64,000 nt of DNA, taken from assembly GCA_030141605.1 (NCBI GenBank), contig JAQGDQ010000169.1, forward strand, positions 308,501-372,500, read 5' to 3'. The notes under the pieces were generated by a model that had not been told where the DNA came from, ran no database searches, and worked only from the letters and a program-made list of their open reading frames with translations. The position numbers and the translations under genes were made by a program. This DNA comes from Tubiluchus corallicola (Eukaryota; Priapulida; Priapulimorpha; Priapulimorphida; Tubiluchidae). Shown here one piece after another: positions 1 to 13,111 of the stretch; within the stretch, counting starts at the first letter, position 1; each line of letters begins with the position of its first letter.

Positions 1-2620
1 GGAACAGCTTGTGCGGATTTGGATTGTTTTGGATCCGTAAATCTAAGGAACCGCGCAAAAATGAGATCCGCAAGCGCAAAATCCGTGGCTTTGGGGTGAT
101 TCACAAATATCTTTGCTGATTTAATACCTTGTTGCACCACACAATGTTACAGAACACTTCAATTAGATCAAAATGAGCGTACGTTTATTTTTAATCATAA
201 AGTGCCCTAGACTCTTGAAGGTAAATTTGCCTTTGAAACTCTATATTTTTCTGTTTGGCTTAATGAAAGTGAGCGTTGGTTTTTTTTTACTAGTATGCTA
301 TGGCTTCCTGCTTTACGCGCATGAAAATCTAGGCATGAGGAGTAAATTGTGCACCTATTCACCATCACGATACATCTATAATGACAGCACGCATGCGCAC
401 TGTACAACTGTGAAATAAATACTGCCGCGGGATTATTGAGAAATATTCGCATTTATGAGTCCCGCGTTGCATCGCGAATGACGAGTTAAACTTATAACTT
501 ACTCTAGAGGACAATAAAAAATTGCATACTGTTTTAAAATTTTATTGACGCTAATGCATTGAAGTTTCAGTTAATTCGCGAAATGAGCACAAACGAGAAA
601 CACTGTTAAATTGTTGAAAATAAAAGAGGAACTACTGTCTTAATAGGGATGTAGGCCTGTTGTACATGTGACAAAATTGAAGAACAGAAAAATGACTGTT
701 AAAATAACTTATTAAGGCAGTAACAATTCGCAAGTGGTGAATCATTGTTCGTATGTTGTTCCTTGTGAGTTAGACCTTATTCAACTTTTATAGTTTCAAA
801 ACTCCTGCAAGCTTTGGGCCGGATTGTACAGGATATCTAGGTAAATATAATTTTGTTATAAAACCTATCGCTGAAAAGGAAAAAAACAAAGCTTTTAGTT
901 GGTAATATTCCATGATACCCAAAAGCCAACACAAACTGGTCGTTTAATTGCAAAGTGGCATTTTGAAAACCTTTTCACTTTTTTTCAGTAAAGTGAAATT
1001 AATAATTTACTAATTATTAATCATTAGTAATTTGCGTTGCTCTGACTATTTTAAATTAAAAAGTGAGAAAAACATTTTAGTGTTTTAATTTTTAGACAAC
1101 GTTTAACTTTTTAAAACACTGTGCATAATGACACGATTTCAAATATAGAGTTACATTGGGCATCCTGATAAAGCTACCAACGTAGAAAGCTTTATCTGAT
1201 TCTAGTGGTATTTAGGGAATGTGTTCCAATACTTGGTTTTTACTAGTAGATGTACATTAGGCCATGTAAGCTATATAGGGCACTTCACACACGGGTGCTG
1301 TGTTTTCCGTTTTGTATAAATCTTAAACTTTAAGTTAGGAGTGGAGCACCCTTAGAGGTGCCTATTGAATATACAGACTTAACTTATTTATTCCCTAAGC
1401 GAAATTTCGAAGGTTCTATCACTTTTGTTATTTAGTTCTTAACATTGTATATTCAAGAGAGCTCAACTGGCGCTAATTCGCAATTGTAAACGTGCACGGA
1501 CTTCCATCAAAAGACGACAGAAACGTGTGACATTAATAGGCTTAATTATATATTATTCTATATTTTTGCAGCACTACATTTTTTCTCCTTGAAGAAGGAG
1601 TCAATAAACTAACAAAGGGTAACATAAACCACACTAACTGCAGATAAAAAACAAATTTATTGATGTTACCAGTTATATTCATAAGCTTAACAAATTTATA
1701 TTTTATCTGCCCTTTCATGATTTGTTAGTTGAAAGAAGATTGCATTAGCAGTCAAAACGATTTTTCTTGAAACGAGTCAGTGCTAAACTAGAGAATCAGG
1801 TTTACCCTTATCATCAGCATAGTGGTCTCTCATATTACATTACATCAGCCATGCATCAGAAATGGGAAAATATTAATTTGCACAATTGCTGAAGTGGACT
1901 TGATAAAGCTGCGTAAGCCTCAGGAGTAACGATATTTACTCTGCTGTTATTGAATCGTATCACTACCAAGCATTCAGTTAACTCCGGCTTCAGTACTATC
2001 CATGGCTTCATCTAAAATAGAAAATGAATTTAAATTTTGTTTATCTAACATTTATGTAATTATTCTTAAGAGAAAGTTTTTGAAAGTCATTCGCTCCTGA
2101 CTGGTTCAAACTGATTTTTTTCTATGAAAATGAGTCTTTAACGTTCACTTTCAAAAACTGAAGCACAGGAAAAGGAAATATTGCGTGGAAAAAGAATGAT
2201 TATGTGGAAAACTGGTTCAGATTATTGAAATTAAATGCTAAATTTGTTGGAAAACTTAGTACCATTACTTTTGATAGCGTCTTTTGGAGGCTGCAATGCT
2301 GGATTGACACCAGAAATTGCCATTTAGAATTAGTATGCTATAGAGGTTATACCAGTTAGGGTTTCCATTTTTAGTAGTGTTGCTTAGGATTGCACCTCAT
2401 TGGCTGCTGGTTTAGATTCACTATACAGGTAATCAGTCAGAACTCCACTTCAGAGAGTGAACAGGTTCAACTCTATGCACTGCCATGTGAGGCCCTCCTC
2501 CGGTTAGCGCAGCATTCCAAAAACAGCTAGATGCAGGATAGTTTTATTCTAGAGATGACCAGTTAGGCTTTTCCGCTTCTAAGACTGCTAGTAATAGGTA
2601 CCACTAAATGCTGAACAACA

Positions 2621-2704
2621 TCTACTCTACTCTACTCTACTCTACTCTACTCTACTCTACTCTACTCTACTCTACTCTACTCTACTCTACTCTACTCTAC
2701 TCTA
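2621..2704. repeat. (TCTAC)n microsatellite
   Basis: Seen directly: a pure array of about 17 copies of the pentamer TCTAC. It is followed by degenerate relatives of the same motif and then a GA-rich run at about 2,800-2,850. Confidence 0.95.
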
Positions 2705-4067
2705 GACTATAGACTATACTGAACAAGATCTACTCTAGGTATATGTGGTACTCTACAGATCGCCACAGTCTCACTTTAAATACCACTGGCTAGGGTTCGC
2801 TACGGAGAAAGACAGAGAAAGAGAAGGAGAGAGAGAGAGAAGGAAGAGAGAGCACCAAATAGGATTCTATTCCATAGATTGGTAGTTGGGGTTTCATCTC
2901 AGAAATTACTTGTTAGTGTTCCTTTCCACAGCTTGTTATTTGAAGCTCAACGACGTCATTTAAACTCCACAAAATCTGTAAAGCTCAATGTATACAAAAA
3001 GACTGTAAATACCACTTGCTCAGCCGAGATGCTATTACAACAACTGAATGTTATAAAGGCGAAATCGGTAGTCTGTTGGTTACTTTGTAAGTGTAAACAG
3101 AAAGTCTGTTAAATGTCGCTAAAGCAAATTTTGCTTTTCTAATAACGTTTCCTTTTGAATAGTTTTCAGAATTCACATCACGCAAACTACGTTGAAAACG
3201 AGCCGTATGGGTAGTCCATACGTGTCGTGCTAACTAGACCCGACGCTACAGACATATAAACATGACATTCACCTTGTAAACAAGCAGCTTTATATTGTCG
3301 CACATATGCATACCCTTAATTACACAGCTAATTGTACATCGGCATAATAGAATCGCACAAGTATCTGTGACTAGTTGTAAACAATTTCCCACGAGTTTTG
3401 CATATCATATTTCGATACAACGATGCATCATACACGGCGATGACACATAATGGTGCATATGGCTTCTGCAATAAGCATGCAGAATCCCGCAAAAAATTAG
3501 ACGTAAAATTTCAATAAACATAGCATAAACATTCAATAACTGAGAAGAGAAATGATGATGCATCTCTCTGCACGGCAAAGAAAAATATGACAAAATCAAT
3601 CACAGCTCGATTTTTTACGATTTTTTCTTTTTCCTATAGATGAAGACAATGTTAGCAAGCTTTTGTAGGTATATAAGTCCTTTGGAATTTCGCTAGGTTG
3701 CACGACAAAGTAATTTTTGCTGATCAATCATTCCCTAAGAAACAAATAACAGGTAGGCCTGTAATCGGGCGGTCTGCAAGTATGCACGCTGCACGTGCAC
3801 ACGGAGAGGGTTAGGGGGCTTGAGCCCCTGCTCTTTTTGTTCTTCATATCAAAAGTGCCCTTTTATAGAAGGATTTATAAAAATGATTTTGGCAGAAGAA
3901 AATTTTTACTTGGGGTCGACTATTTATCCTGCTAATACTAAATCACTATTCAAAAAGTTGGAATGACAGGAATCCCTTAGCTTCCTTTTGTAGGAGGCCC
4001 AAAAATTATGACTGTAGATGAAAATAGGACAGGAAAATAGGACAGTTCTTAAATGAAGCAACAGAAA

Positions 4068-4215
4068 TTATGTTATGTTATATGTTATGTTATGTAATGT
4101 TATGGTTATATTATACATCATATCATATCATATAATATCATATCACATCACATCACATCACACCACATCACATCACATCACACCACACCACACCACACCA
4201 CACTATACTATATAT
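4068..4215. repeat. Compound TATGT / CATAT / CATCA / CACCA repeat
   Basis: A run of related short motifs that changes step by step from TATGT through CATAT and CATCA to CACCA. It looks like a microsatellite that mutated while expanding. The open frame across it is an artefact of the repeat. Confidence 0.85.
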
Positions 4216-5521
4216 ATACATATACATTATAGTATTATATATTACATTGCATTACATTAGATTTCGGTTCTATAATATTTACGAAAACCTTGCAAATATA
4301 TTGAAGCAATAATGATTACTGACCCCCTAATGGTCATTAATGTCTATGACTCTATGGCGTGTTGAACACTAAATGAGTGTCAGCGTTAATTAGCCCTTTA
4401 CACGTAAAGTAGTGATTAAAAGTGTTAGGCAAGTGATCAAAATCATACGGCTTTTCAAATTTTACAGTATCTTGGTAAACAGATTTACGGCTTTCAGGGC
4501 TTTCAGTTGATAAAATCTGGGATGTACAGATGAATTTTTAAATAAACACGGAGTTTTTCAAGATTATGTTTTTACTATAACGCTTACATGTAACATCTGC
4601 GCTGGTAGAAAATTGGTCTAATCCATTACTTGGGAAAAAATAAACAGCCAAAAACTAACTAAGCTTTCCTGATTGAAGCCATCTACACTGACGTCATGCG
4701 GCGGACGCAGGATACGTTTCGGCTGGAGTCATTATTGTAGTGAATTATTAATAGAATCATCTAAAAATTTCACATCGCTTTCTGACGGCTTTATAATAGA
4801 GCGTAATAATGGATGCAGTTGGTAATGAGTATAATGAAAGGGTTTAGTTTACTGTCTTTCGAAATGAGTCATTTAACTACGTTTAATTTGTCAAAGACGT
4901 CAATTTGTCAATTTAATTTAACAAATTGCGGCAATATTTTAAACTTGTTAAAAAATGAATAAATTGGTTGATGTTTCACTTCGAATGAAGACAGTGCTAT
5001 TCTTTTTATACTAATTAAAATAAACTGTAAGATCAGTGTGCTGACACATTATATCAATTGAGACTATCCAACTGCACAGGTTTATCATTATCAGGTTTGG
5101 TTTATCATTTATTCATGTCCAATTTGCTCATTATTAAGTCTGTAAATAACACTTTGCTGGACAGTGGCCAGTTAAACAACTTAATGCTGCGGTAATGTAT
5201 TAAGTTAACGAGCAACATTTTTGCTTTGAAGAAATGTTTCAAAAACTATAATTCTGTTTCACTTTTAATTTGTGTCTTATGTGGACGTTTTGGCGAGTTT
5301 GATTTAAACCATTTATGCTGTAACTGTAAATTTTAGCTCATTTCTTATAATGCATGCTACGTTTTTTACATTGTTGATAATTAAAAATAAATAAAAGCGA
5401 AGTAAGTTCTGTGCAGTTGATTTTCTGCGTAGCTGACTGTGTAAAAGATAGTCTGTAAACATAGTGCGAATGAAAAGAATGCGTCGAAGAAGGGATATGA
5501 GGAAGAAAGAGAAAATGAACG

Positions 5522-5610
5522 CGAAAGAGAGAGAGGGAGAAGAAGAGCGAGTGAGCGAGACAGAGGGAGCGAGTAAGAGAGAAGAGAGAGAGAGAGAAGA
5601 AAAGCGAGAG

Positions 5611-5668
<58 letters not shown>

Positions 5669-5680
5669 AGAGGGAGAAAA
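5522..5680. repeat. (GA)n purine tract
   Basis: An irregular GA-rich region that becomes a pure GA run at about 5,608-5,664. It creates long artificial frames on both strands. Confidence 0.9.
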
Positions 5681-6716
5681 GCAGGTTTTTGATGTTCTGG
5701 CTTGTGGATAGTTACGCCTCGTCTAACGTTTTCATTGCGCCACGATAGCTGAATAATTTATAAAGACGCTGGACAGGCAGCGTAATGAGCCTTAGAAACG
5801 TTTGTAAATTGAACACACAACGAGGAACTGTTGCTGTGATTTTGTAGGCCGTGATTCGAATCAAACACCGCCATTTTATGTGAATATGGGCTTTGCTACT
5901 CAAATTAATTTGCATGCAGATGGTAATGGATGAAGCCTAAATGTGAAGTTCTTGTGAAAGTTGTATGAATTTCACATCTAAATTTACTACTATCATTGGT
6001 ATATCATCATTGTTTTACACACAATTCATTTTTACTAAATTCAAGTTGGATAAAATTTTGCAATAACCGCAGCAGCTGCATATATTCAAAGCATAATTCT
6101 TAGTCATTTGTCTAGGTTTCTGAGTAATTGAGCAAGTTACTGCAAGTGAATGCCAAAAAACTCATTCACTAAATATAATCAAATTAATTGTTTTAAGCAA
6201 TAACATATTTTGTATAGAGCCTTTTCTAAACTCTCACATACCGTCAGATGTATAGGACATTTACTTTACAGACTCATTGAACTGTTGTTATTACCGGCCA
6301 GACAAAAATACAGCACTAAATTCAAGGACCCCTTTAATCCACAATTACCTTGACACCCAGGCCTAACGTCGAATGTTACAGTTAGTTTGCTTTCTGCTGC
6401 CACATTTTGAAACTAGACCACATCAAACATTTCTTTTTCTAACAAAATTTTTATTGTAGTTGGGGGGAGAAACGAATTTAAATTTTTGGACTTATAACCT
6501 TGCGGTATAATTGTAATTATTCTACTACGTGAAACCATCTTAATAGAGTATTAAAGACTAATTATTGTCTGTGAGTCTCTTTCTGAACTGATAAGCAATG
6601 ACAATCAGTTTAGGCTTCGTGTTTAATTTCATGTTATGATACTTGTTTTGGCAGATCCATTGCAACAAATAAAATGAATTGTTTAGTATAAGTCTGCAGG
6701 TTATGTTAGTGCCACT

Positions 6717-6768
6717 GTGTGTTTGTGCGTGCGTGCGTGCGTGCGTGCGTGCGTGTGCGTGTGTATGT
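6717..6768. repeat. (GTGC)n / (GT)n microsatellite
   Basis: About seven copies of the tetramer GTGC flanked by GT dinucleotides. This alternating purine-pyrimidine tract could adopt Z-DNA. Confidence 0.85.
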
Positions 6769-9700
6769 AGTATTAGCTTTGTATATGAAGGATTACAGTT
6801 TTTTTACACAATTTTTGCAGTGTTTTATGCACTAATAAATATCATATACAAATGCATGTTCTTGACATTTGTGATATTCAGTTTATTATAAAACAAATAA
6901 AGATTTTCAGACAAATAAATGAAACTAAAAGCTTAGGGCCTGAGTGTTCAGTAACGTCCAAGTTTCTTCGCGACCATATAGTGTCTGCTTGATGCTTTTG
7001 CTAAATTTTGCTAAAATGGGTCATCAGTGCCAAAACGGAAAGATAAGCCGCGTAGATGTAAAGGAGGGTTTACATTTTCGCCAAATGTGGCGCATTTTAT
7101 AATAGTATTCTTAAAAATATTCAGCTAATAAAGTAAACTACTAATTTTTCGGCAGAAAATTTTGTACGTAACGCACAGCAACAGCTCATCCACGGAGCAA
7201 AAATACTGTATAACAAACAAAAGTTTTCTATGAATCAGTGTGTGTTTCTGCTCTGTTACGCTTACCTGGCCTCTAGTAACAGGTGAGTACAGACGGGAAA
7301 TTTTATTGTTCTAATTGAGCGGCTACATCAATCACATACAATGCTGTCAAAGTGAAGCAGAATTATAGAAATCAATAAGTCAACTGTGGTCTTTTTATGG
7401 GCGAAAGCAAACGCATTTACAGCCTTGTAAGGAAAGAAGCCATAAAAAGAATTTATGGTTGCCTTAAATGTAATAGTTTTGGTGGAATGAGCAGCCCAAA
7501 TTCTTCAAGCGTTGGTCTAATCTGGCGTCTTCGTTCATTGTTTGCAAATAATTAACACTGATATTTAAGAGAATGAACAGAGAGAAGAAAATGAGATTGA
7601 TGGAAAATGGAAGAATGAGAGAGGGGAGGGGCGAAGAAGGGAAAGCGAGAGAGAGAGAAAGGAGAGAGAGAAGAGACGACAGAGAGACAGTGGGAAAGGA
7701 GAGCGTGTAAGAGAGAGATGAGAGAAAGAGAGAAAGGACAGAAAGAAAGAGATGGGGAGACTAAAACGGGTAGCTATAAAAGGTTGTAAATGATTTCCCT
7801 TAGACTAAGGCAAACTTTATGAATTTTGAAGAGATATTAACGTTTGCCTAAAATTACATTAAACTATAAAACAATGTTTCTTTAGTTACATAAGATTGGA
7901 AAGTTACCTAAGAGACTTAATTTCGGGATTTTTCACAGACATTTAAACTGCTTTTAAAAACCATTTGCTGCAAATGCGTTATGTGTACGTAGTAACATTA
8001 TTTATTTTAATATTAGCCACTATATTCACCAAAATTTATTTGTATGTTTGTGCCTTTACACATAACGCAACAAAATTATAATTTCTGTAGCTTTGGAAGC
8101 GCGGTTTGGCGCATACGTGTATCAACTCCATATCTGCAATTTATTCCATTAAGCTTAAGTGTGCATTGCCTATCTTTTACTTACATATAAAACAAGGTTT
8201 TTTGTGGTTGTTGTTAGAAATAATAATCGTTGATGACTTTCTGTTTATCTAACCCGTTACACTGTTTTGCTAGGCTTCACGCAAAATGAAGCTTTAAAGG
8301 CAAAGTGCCTGTATTCAGTGTGTTGCCGTTAATCACGTGTGCACAAGCATAACGTATGCGGTGTGTTACGCACTGCTAATTAGGTTTTGTTCTGCCCTAT
8401 AATTTAAATTCATAATTGATTTAGTAAAGTGGAGAAAATTTACAGTGTAGCAAACCTAATTACGAGGAAAATTCTGCATCACAGTTTGTGTGTGCGTTGG
8501 GGGGGGGGGATGTTTGTTGGCGGATTAGTGCTGCTTTTTAAATATTTGCGCGAGAACCAAGTCACCACTATGAAAAAAATTGTTCAGCAAATGTTTATCA
8601 AATGTTCAAATCTGGAGCTAATATGCGCGAAAGAGCATAAATATTGCGGCATGGCTGAGTGGTCACGGTGTCTTCTCCTTTTCTGTTTCTATTTATCTCA
8701 CTTTGATGGGAAACGTGCCGAAATACTAGGTCAAGTGTACACGCAAGATAACTGTTTCAAGAAATTATCCAACAGTTTCTCTTCAGGCGTCTTTTTTCTG
8801 AAAATGTCTTTGTCGTTGATTGGATTTCTCTTGGCGCAAACGAACTTTACAAACCTTTGAATTGGAAATGTCTTGATATGCTGACGGTCCTTGTGGTATA
8901 CGCAAGGTTTTCGGTTTCCGTTACTTTCCGTCATGCTGTAACGGCAAAGATAAATATATTTGGGCGATGAAGTTTAGCTAATGTCGTGATTAGAGCCTTG
9001 ATTAAGCTAATAGTAACTAATTTTCTGAGACATCGGTAGTGGCAGCAACAGCAGTAGCAACAGCGGCGGTAATAGCAAACAGCAGCAGTGAACACGTTTC
9101 ACTTATGATGCCTTCATGTTTTTTGCATAGTTAGCTAAATAGCAAATATAGACGGTGGAGTAAATATGAAAGCTTGTAAATTTCTCGAAATTTCTAACTC
9201 CTAACTTTAATTTTTCCTTACGAACGCACCAACGTCAAATTCAATATTTCTAAAAAAACTTTGCTTAGTGTTTTAAAACTGGACGTGTAACTGAAATTTC
9301 CAACCTAATAGCGTTGATGTTAGTTCCACTGCAATTGCTTGGCATGAAGAAATTGAGTAAAATTTTGTACAAAACGAGCAAACGTAGTTCTAACTAGTTT
9401 TAACTAAGTGGAGGCGGGAAGCTTAAAAGCTTCGGATGGGAGTGGTTGCCATGTTACGGCGCTCATGGGCTTTCACTCGAATGTGTCGGAATTAGAGATC
9501 CGTTTACACACGGTTGCTCTGCTTTCGATATTGTTTGACTTTAATTTGCTATCAGGATGAGGTTTCAACTTTTTGGCGGAACACGAGATATTAATTTAGT
9601 GACAGTGGATATCAATTATAGATGGGTACGCAGTCACAACGAAGTGATCATAATAGATAACTGACTTAACTGATATATTTATTGAACCACCGCTACAAAA

Positions 9701-9798
9701 ATTTAGAAAGCGACAGCAAGCTAAAAAACAAACAAATAAGATTAAATTGACAAGGAGACGTTTATCAGAGACAACATCCCCTTGCATCAGTTATTTTA

Positions 9799-9818
9799 AT
9801 GAAGAAGAAGAAGAAGAC

Positions 9819-9863
<45 letters not shown>

Positions 9864-9868
9864 AATGA
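9799..9868. repeat. (GAA)n then (GAT)n microsatellite
   Basis: A short GAA run followed by about 17 GAT triplets. It gives artificial poly-Asp or poly-Met frames. It lies just outside the left inverted repeat of the 9,926-11,118 element. Confidence 0.9.
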
Positions 9869-10214
9869 TAACGCGCGAGAGTGGTGGTGTTGGTGGTATG
9901 ATGGCAGTGAGCCGACGACTAGACAATATGTCAGTAACAATGAATAATACGATGAGCTCAAGATATAAATGTTATTTTCAAAGACATTTCTTACTTTCTT
10001 TTTTCAAACTACATATCACGTTACACTTCCTTTGCTGTTGTTTTATTCATCATTTTCGCACTGATCTCTAGAATTTGTGTTATATCCTCAACATTGTCGC
10101 CTTGGCGTGTATTGTTCAATGTAATGATCTCAATTAGATCTCTTTTTCAAAGGAAGCATCGAAGTCTTTCACGGAATTTCTAACTTTATTGCTTTCATTT
10201 TCAGGAAAAATACA

Positions 10215-10280
10215 ATGGAGAAAATTAAAGAGGCATTGGACAAAGTCTCAAATTTGTTTCAAAAAGTCATGACTGAATAA
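10215..10280 (+). promoter_or_regulatory. Possible upstream ORF in receptor 5' leader
   Basis: A 22-codon frame (ATG at 10,215, TAA at 10,278-10,280) ends two bases before the ATG of the candidate signal-peptide exon. A splice-acceptor-like TTTTCAG precedes it at about 10,204. If the downstream ATG is the real start, this uORF would reduce translation of the receptor. This is inference from position only. Confidence 0.25.
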
Positions 10281-10282
10281 TA

Positions 10283-10343
10283 ATGATTATTATAGCCGTT
10301 TGGGCCGCCTTTCAATTTACTACGGTAATAACAGATCATACAG
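10283..10343 (+). CDS. Candidate signal-peptide exon of the giant receptor
   Basis: ATG at 10,283 opens a short exon reading MIIIAVWAAFQFTTVITDHT, with a donor CAG|GTACGT after 10,343. It has the look of a signal peptide: a hydrophobic core followed by a polar stretch. It ends in phase 1, which is exactly the phase needed by the first fibrinogen-like exon at 13,112, and with it the whole model totals 2,748 codons with no frame error. Against it, the exon sits between the inverted repeats at 9,926-11,118 and is very short. It could therefore be accidental. The intron would be about 2.8 kb. Confidence 0.4.
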
Positions 10344-11118
10344 GTACGTAATTCATCCAAATTTTAAATTTTTCACAGTTTTATTAAGGGAACTTGCACA
10401 AACTAATGTATTAATATGCATTGCGGTTGGACACGTGTGAAGTGGAGCTCAAGATCATAAGAAAAAGTTCAAACTAGAGTAAAAAAACCAAATGGCTACA
10501 CATGTGTATTGTTCAACATAATAAAAATCACTGGCGGATTCATGGGTAGTAAAGTTTTATTCTTTTTTACAAGAAAAAAAAACAAAAAAAAACAGATATC
10601 TGGAAATCCATTGCGGGTTTCATCATCAGTGATGTGATTATGTAATGATTAATTATTCTATGTCCTGATTAGTAGTGTCATAATTATACTGATTATTGTT
10701 TTGGATTAATTTAAAGCATTGAAAGTGGCAGTTGCCGTCGAAACCACCGAAACTAATAAACAACATGTTAATTCCTAGAGGTTGGTTCTTTCATGTAGAA
10801 AGATTTTTATACTGATGCTCAGTAAATTTACCACATATGTTTAGGCTATTTTCATTTTCAACACTGTTGTGTAGCTGAGGCTGGACAGTTGCCCAAGAAC
10901 ACGAAAGAGCTGATTGTTTTTGTGTCGACTACACACTGAGATGATTTAATCTACTATGTTAATTTCGGTGGTTATATATAGCCAAGGCGACAATGTTGAG
11001 GATATAACACAAGTTCTAGAGATCAGTGCCAAAAATGATGAATAAAACAACAGAAATGTCTTTGAAAATAACATTAATATCTTGAGCTTATCGTATTATT
11101 GGTTGTTACTGACAATGT

Positions 11119-12996
11119 ATATCTATATTGTTATGCGGGGTGAAATGCCATTTATTTTCGACCCACCCCTCTATGTTGTGGTGGCTCGCCCATACGAACC
11201 CATTGCATATTAGCGTTGAATACCAGGTATGAAATGGCCTCCTCCGTTCATTGGGCTGAAGGCCAGGTGCGTTTTCCACCTCAGCACCTGTTCCATAATG
11301 ACAACCGGCATGGAGCATAATGGATTAGATATCTGGCGAGTTACTTAATTCTATAATTTCACGTTTACTACTACTTTTTTGTGTTTTCTTCACATTACGC
11401 CGTGACATGCTTATAAGCACTATCCGCTGTACGTTACCATATATCGAGGCCACCTGGATGAACGAGGCAAAAAACTTCCAAAAATGGCCTTTTTTGCTCC
11501 CGGTTTTATACAAACCTATACCTCTTACTTCTGAAGATTGGGAAGGTGGGGGGGTGTCTGGGGATGTGCCAGTAATGGTTGAATAGTCCGTTTAACGGTG
11601 GGTGGCAAATTTAGATTTCACATGAAGGCCATGGTCTCCCACAACGGGCGTTTTCCCGGACCCAACTCCAAATTTATTCGAAATTTTGACCAAACATTCT
11701 GTAGAAAAAACATTCTTGCGGCGCCTGGTGGGAGTTTCGAGAGGAGATATATAGCTCTTTAAAAAGACGAGAAATAGGGCTACACGACGATGTGAGTTAC
11801 ATTTGAGGATGCCTCCACCAAAAGGAGTGGCGACTAGTTTGATTAGAGGTTTCATTTTCGGCAATTCTCGCTTGGAAAACTGCTGACGCAAAGCCATTGT
11901 TATGACGTCATTCCATTGTAACTTTGTTTAAGTGTTGTAACGTTGATCTATTACTATGATCAAAAGGAGCAGTTTGCAAACACTGTAGAATGTCCGTGCA
12001 TTATTGATCATTGGTGGATGGGTCTAAGAGCTTTTGTTACAGCACACGGTTTCAACTTTGTGCAAAATGTTTTGCAAGGTTACGCTATAATGCTGTGCTA
12101 TTGGTGTTAGTGTTATCGATGTTGTCATCGTTGTCGTCGTCATCATCGTCATTATCATCATCACCATGTGATGTAGTGGGTTTGGTGTGGCATGGTGTGG
12201 GTGGCGTGGTGTGGGAGTAATTTTATATGGTGTGGTGTGGTGTGTTGTAGATGATGTTAGTGTAGTATAGTGGGTGTGGTGTGTTCGTGCGTGATGTTGG
12301 AGCTGTGCTGTGGGTGGTGTGATGTGGGTGGTGTAGTGTGGTGGATGTGGTATGGTTTGTTATTGTGGGTTTATTGCAAATTTTTTGCGGGGTCTTGGCT
12401 AGTATTACATTATTTATACTATTTTACTCTCTATCCCTTACCACACCCATCTTTACCTTTATCAGCGAAAGCTTGTCTGTTGTTGCTGCGGCGTATTTTG
12501 TCCATTCATTAGGGCAGCAGCTATTATGTATATTGCATATTGAGCATGTTTCTCTGCTGCTACAACCATCTCTCCATTTACCTAGCTACATTTACCATTT
12601 GCTTTGTTTCCTCTTGGCTTCCTGGTAAACTTTGCTCCTTCATTAACTTCCTTTCTAATTGAACTGAATCCCGAAGACGGCCAAAACCAGCTTGCTTATG
12701 AAGAGACAATTTTTACCCTGGTTTTTCTGCTCTTTCAAAAGCTGTTCATAGTAATGTCGATACTGCAGATTTAGAGTTGCACTCACGTTATTAGGTCGTA
12801 TTACTAAAGCTATAAAAGCACGAACGCAAAATGTGCATCAGTGCCGTCTTCTGCGTATGTTTCAACAAAGACAACTGACACAATAAATACACATTTGGGA
12901 TGGGGCTATGATGATGGTGTGGTGGCATTGGGTACGATGATAATGATGATGACGACAACGGTGGTTAGTTACGATGTTGTTGTTGCTGCTGCTGCC

Positions 12997-13028
<32 letters not shown>

Positions 13029-13111
13029 GTGATAGTGATAGTGATAGTGATAACGAAGTTGATGATAGCTTGTAGTGCTACAAAAACTTTAAATGCTGAA
13101 CATTGACGCAG
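11119..13111. other. Gene-free stretch before the receptor, GT- and GAT-rich
   Basis: No supportable exon. It contains a GTGTGG/GATGTGG-rich region at about 12,115-12,360 and a pure GAT run at about 12,997-13,028, ending in GTGATA hexamers. If the exon at 10,283 is real, this is the receptor's first intron. Confidence 0.55.

Larger units (their letters stand above)
1..9925. other. Gene-free, AT-rich intergenic region
   Basis: I found no coding exon that I can support. The open frames here are short, have no recognisable domain, and several are products of simple repeats. The stretch carries the CT/GA, TCTAC, CATCA and GTGC microsatellites listed separately. A GA-rich purine tract lies at 7,561-7,760. 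Promoter or 5' UTR exons of the downstream receptor gene could lie near its right end, but nothing in the sequence proves it. Confidence 0.6.
9926..11118. mobile_element. Foldback-like region with long inverted repeats
   Basis: The left arm (about 9,926-10,110) and the right arm (about 10,980-11,118) are inverted copies of each other. Both contain the outer motif GTCAGTAACA, then a block ending in a motif for 'CTCAACATTGTCGCCTTGG' near the inner edge. The left arm has roughly 45 extra bases in its middle. A second, smaller inverted pair built on AACCACCGAAA lies inside (about 10,737-10,770 and 10,950-10,975). No transposase frame is visible. This may be one non-autonomous foldback or MITE-type element, or two inverted solo copies of a short element. 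I could not define a clean target duplication. Confidence 0.7.

Noticed and set aside
8429-8860. 143-codon open frame on the + strand
   Set aside because: It has no ATG start, no recognisable domain, crosses a G run and a tRNA-like A-box motif, and has no supporting splice context.
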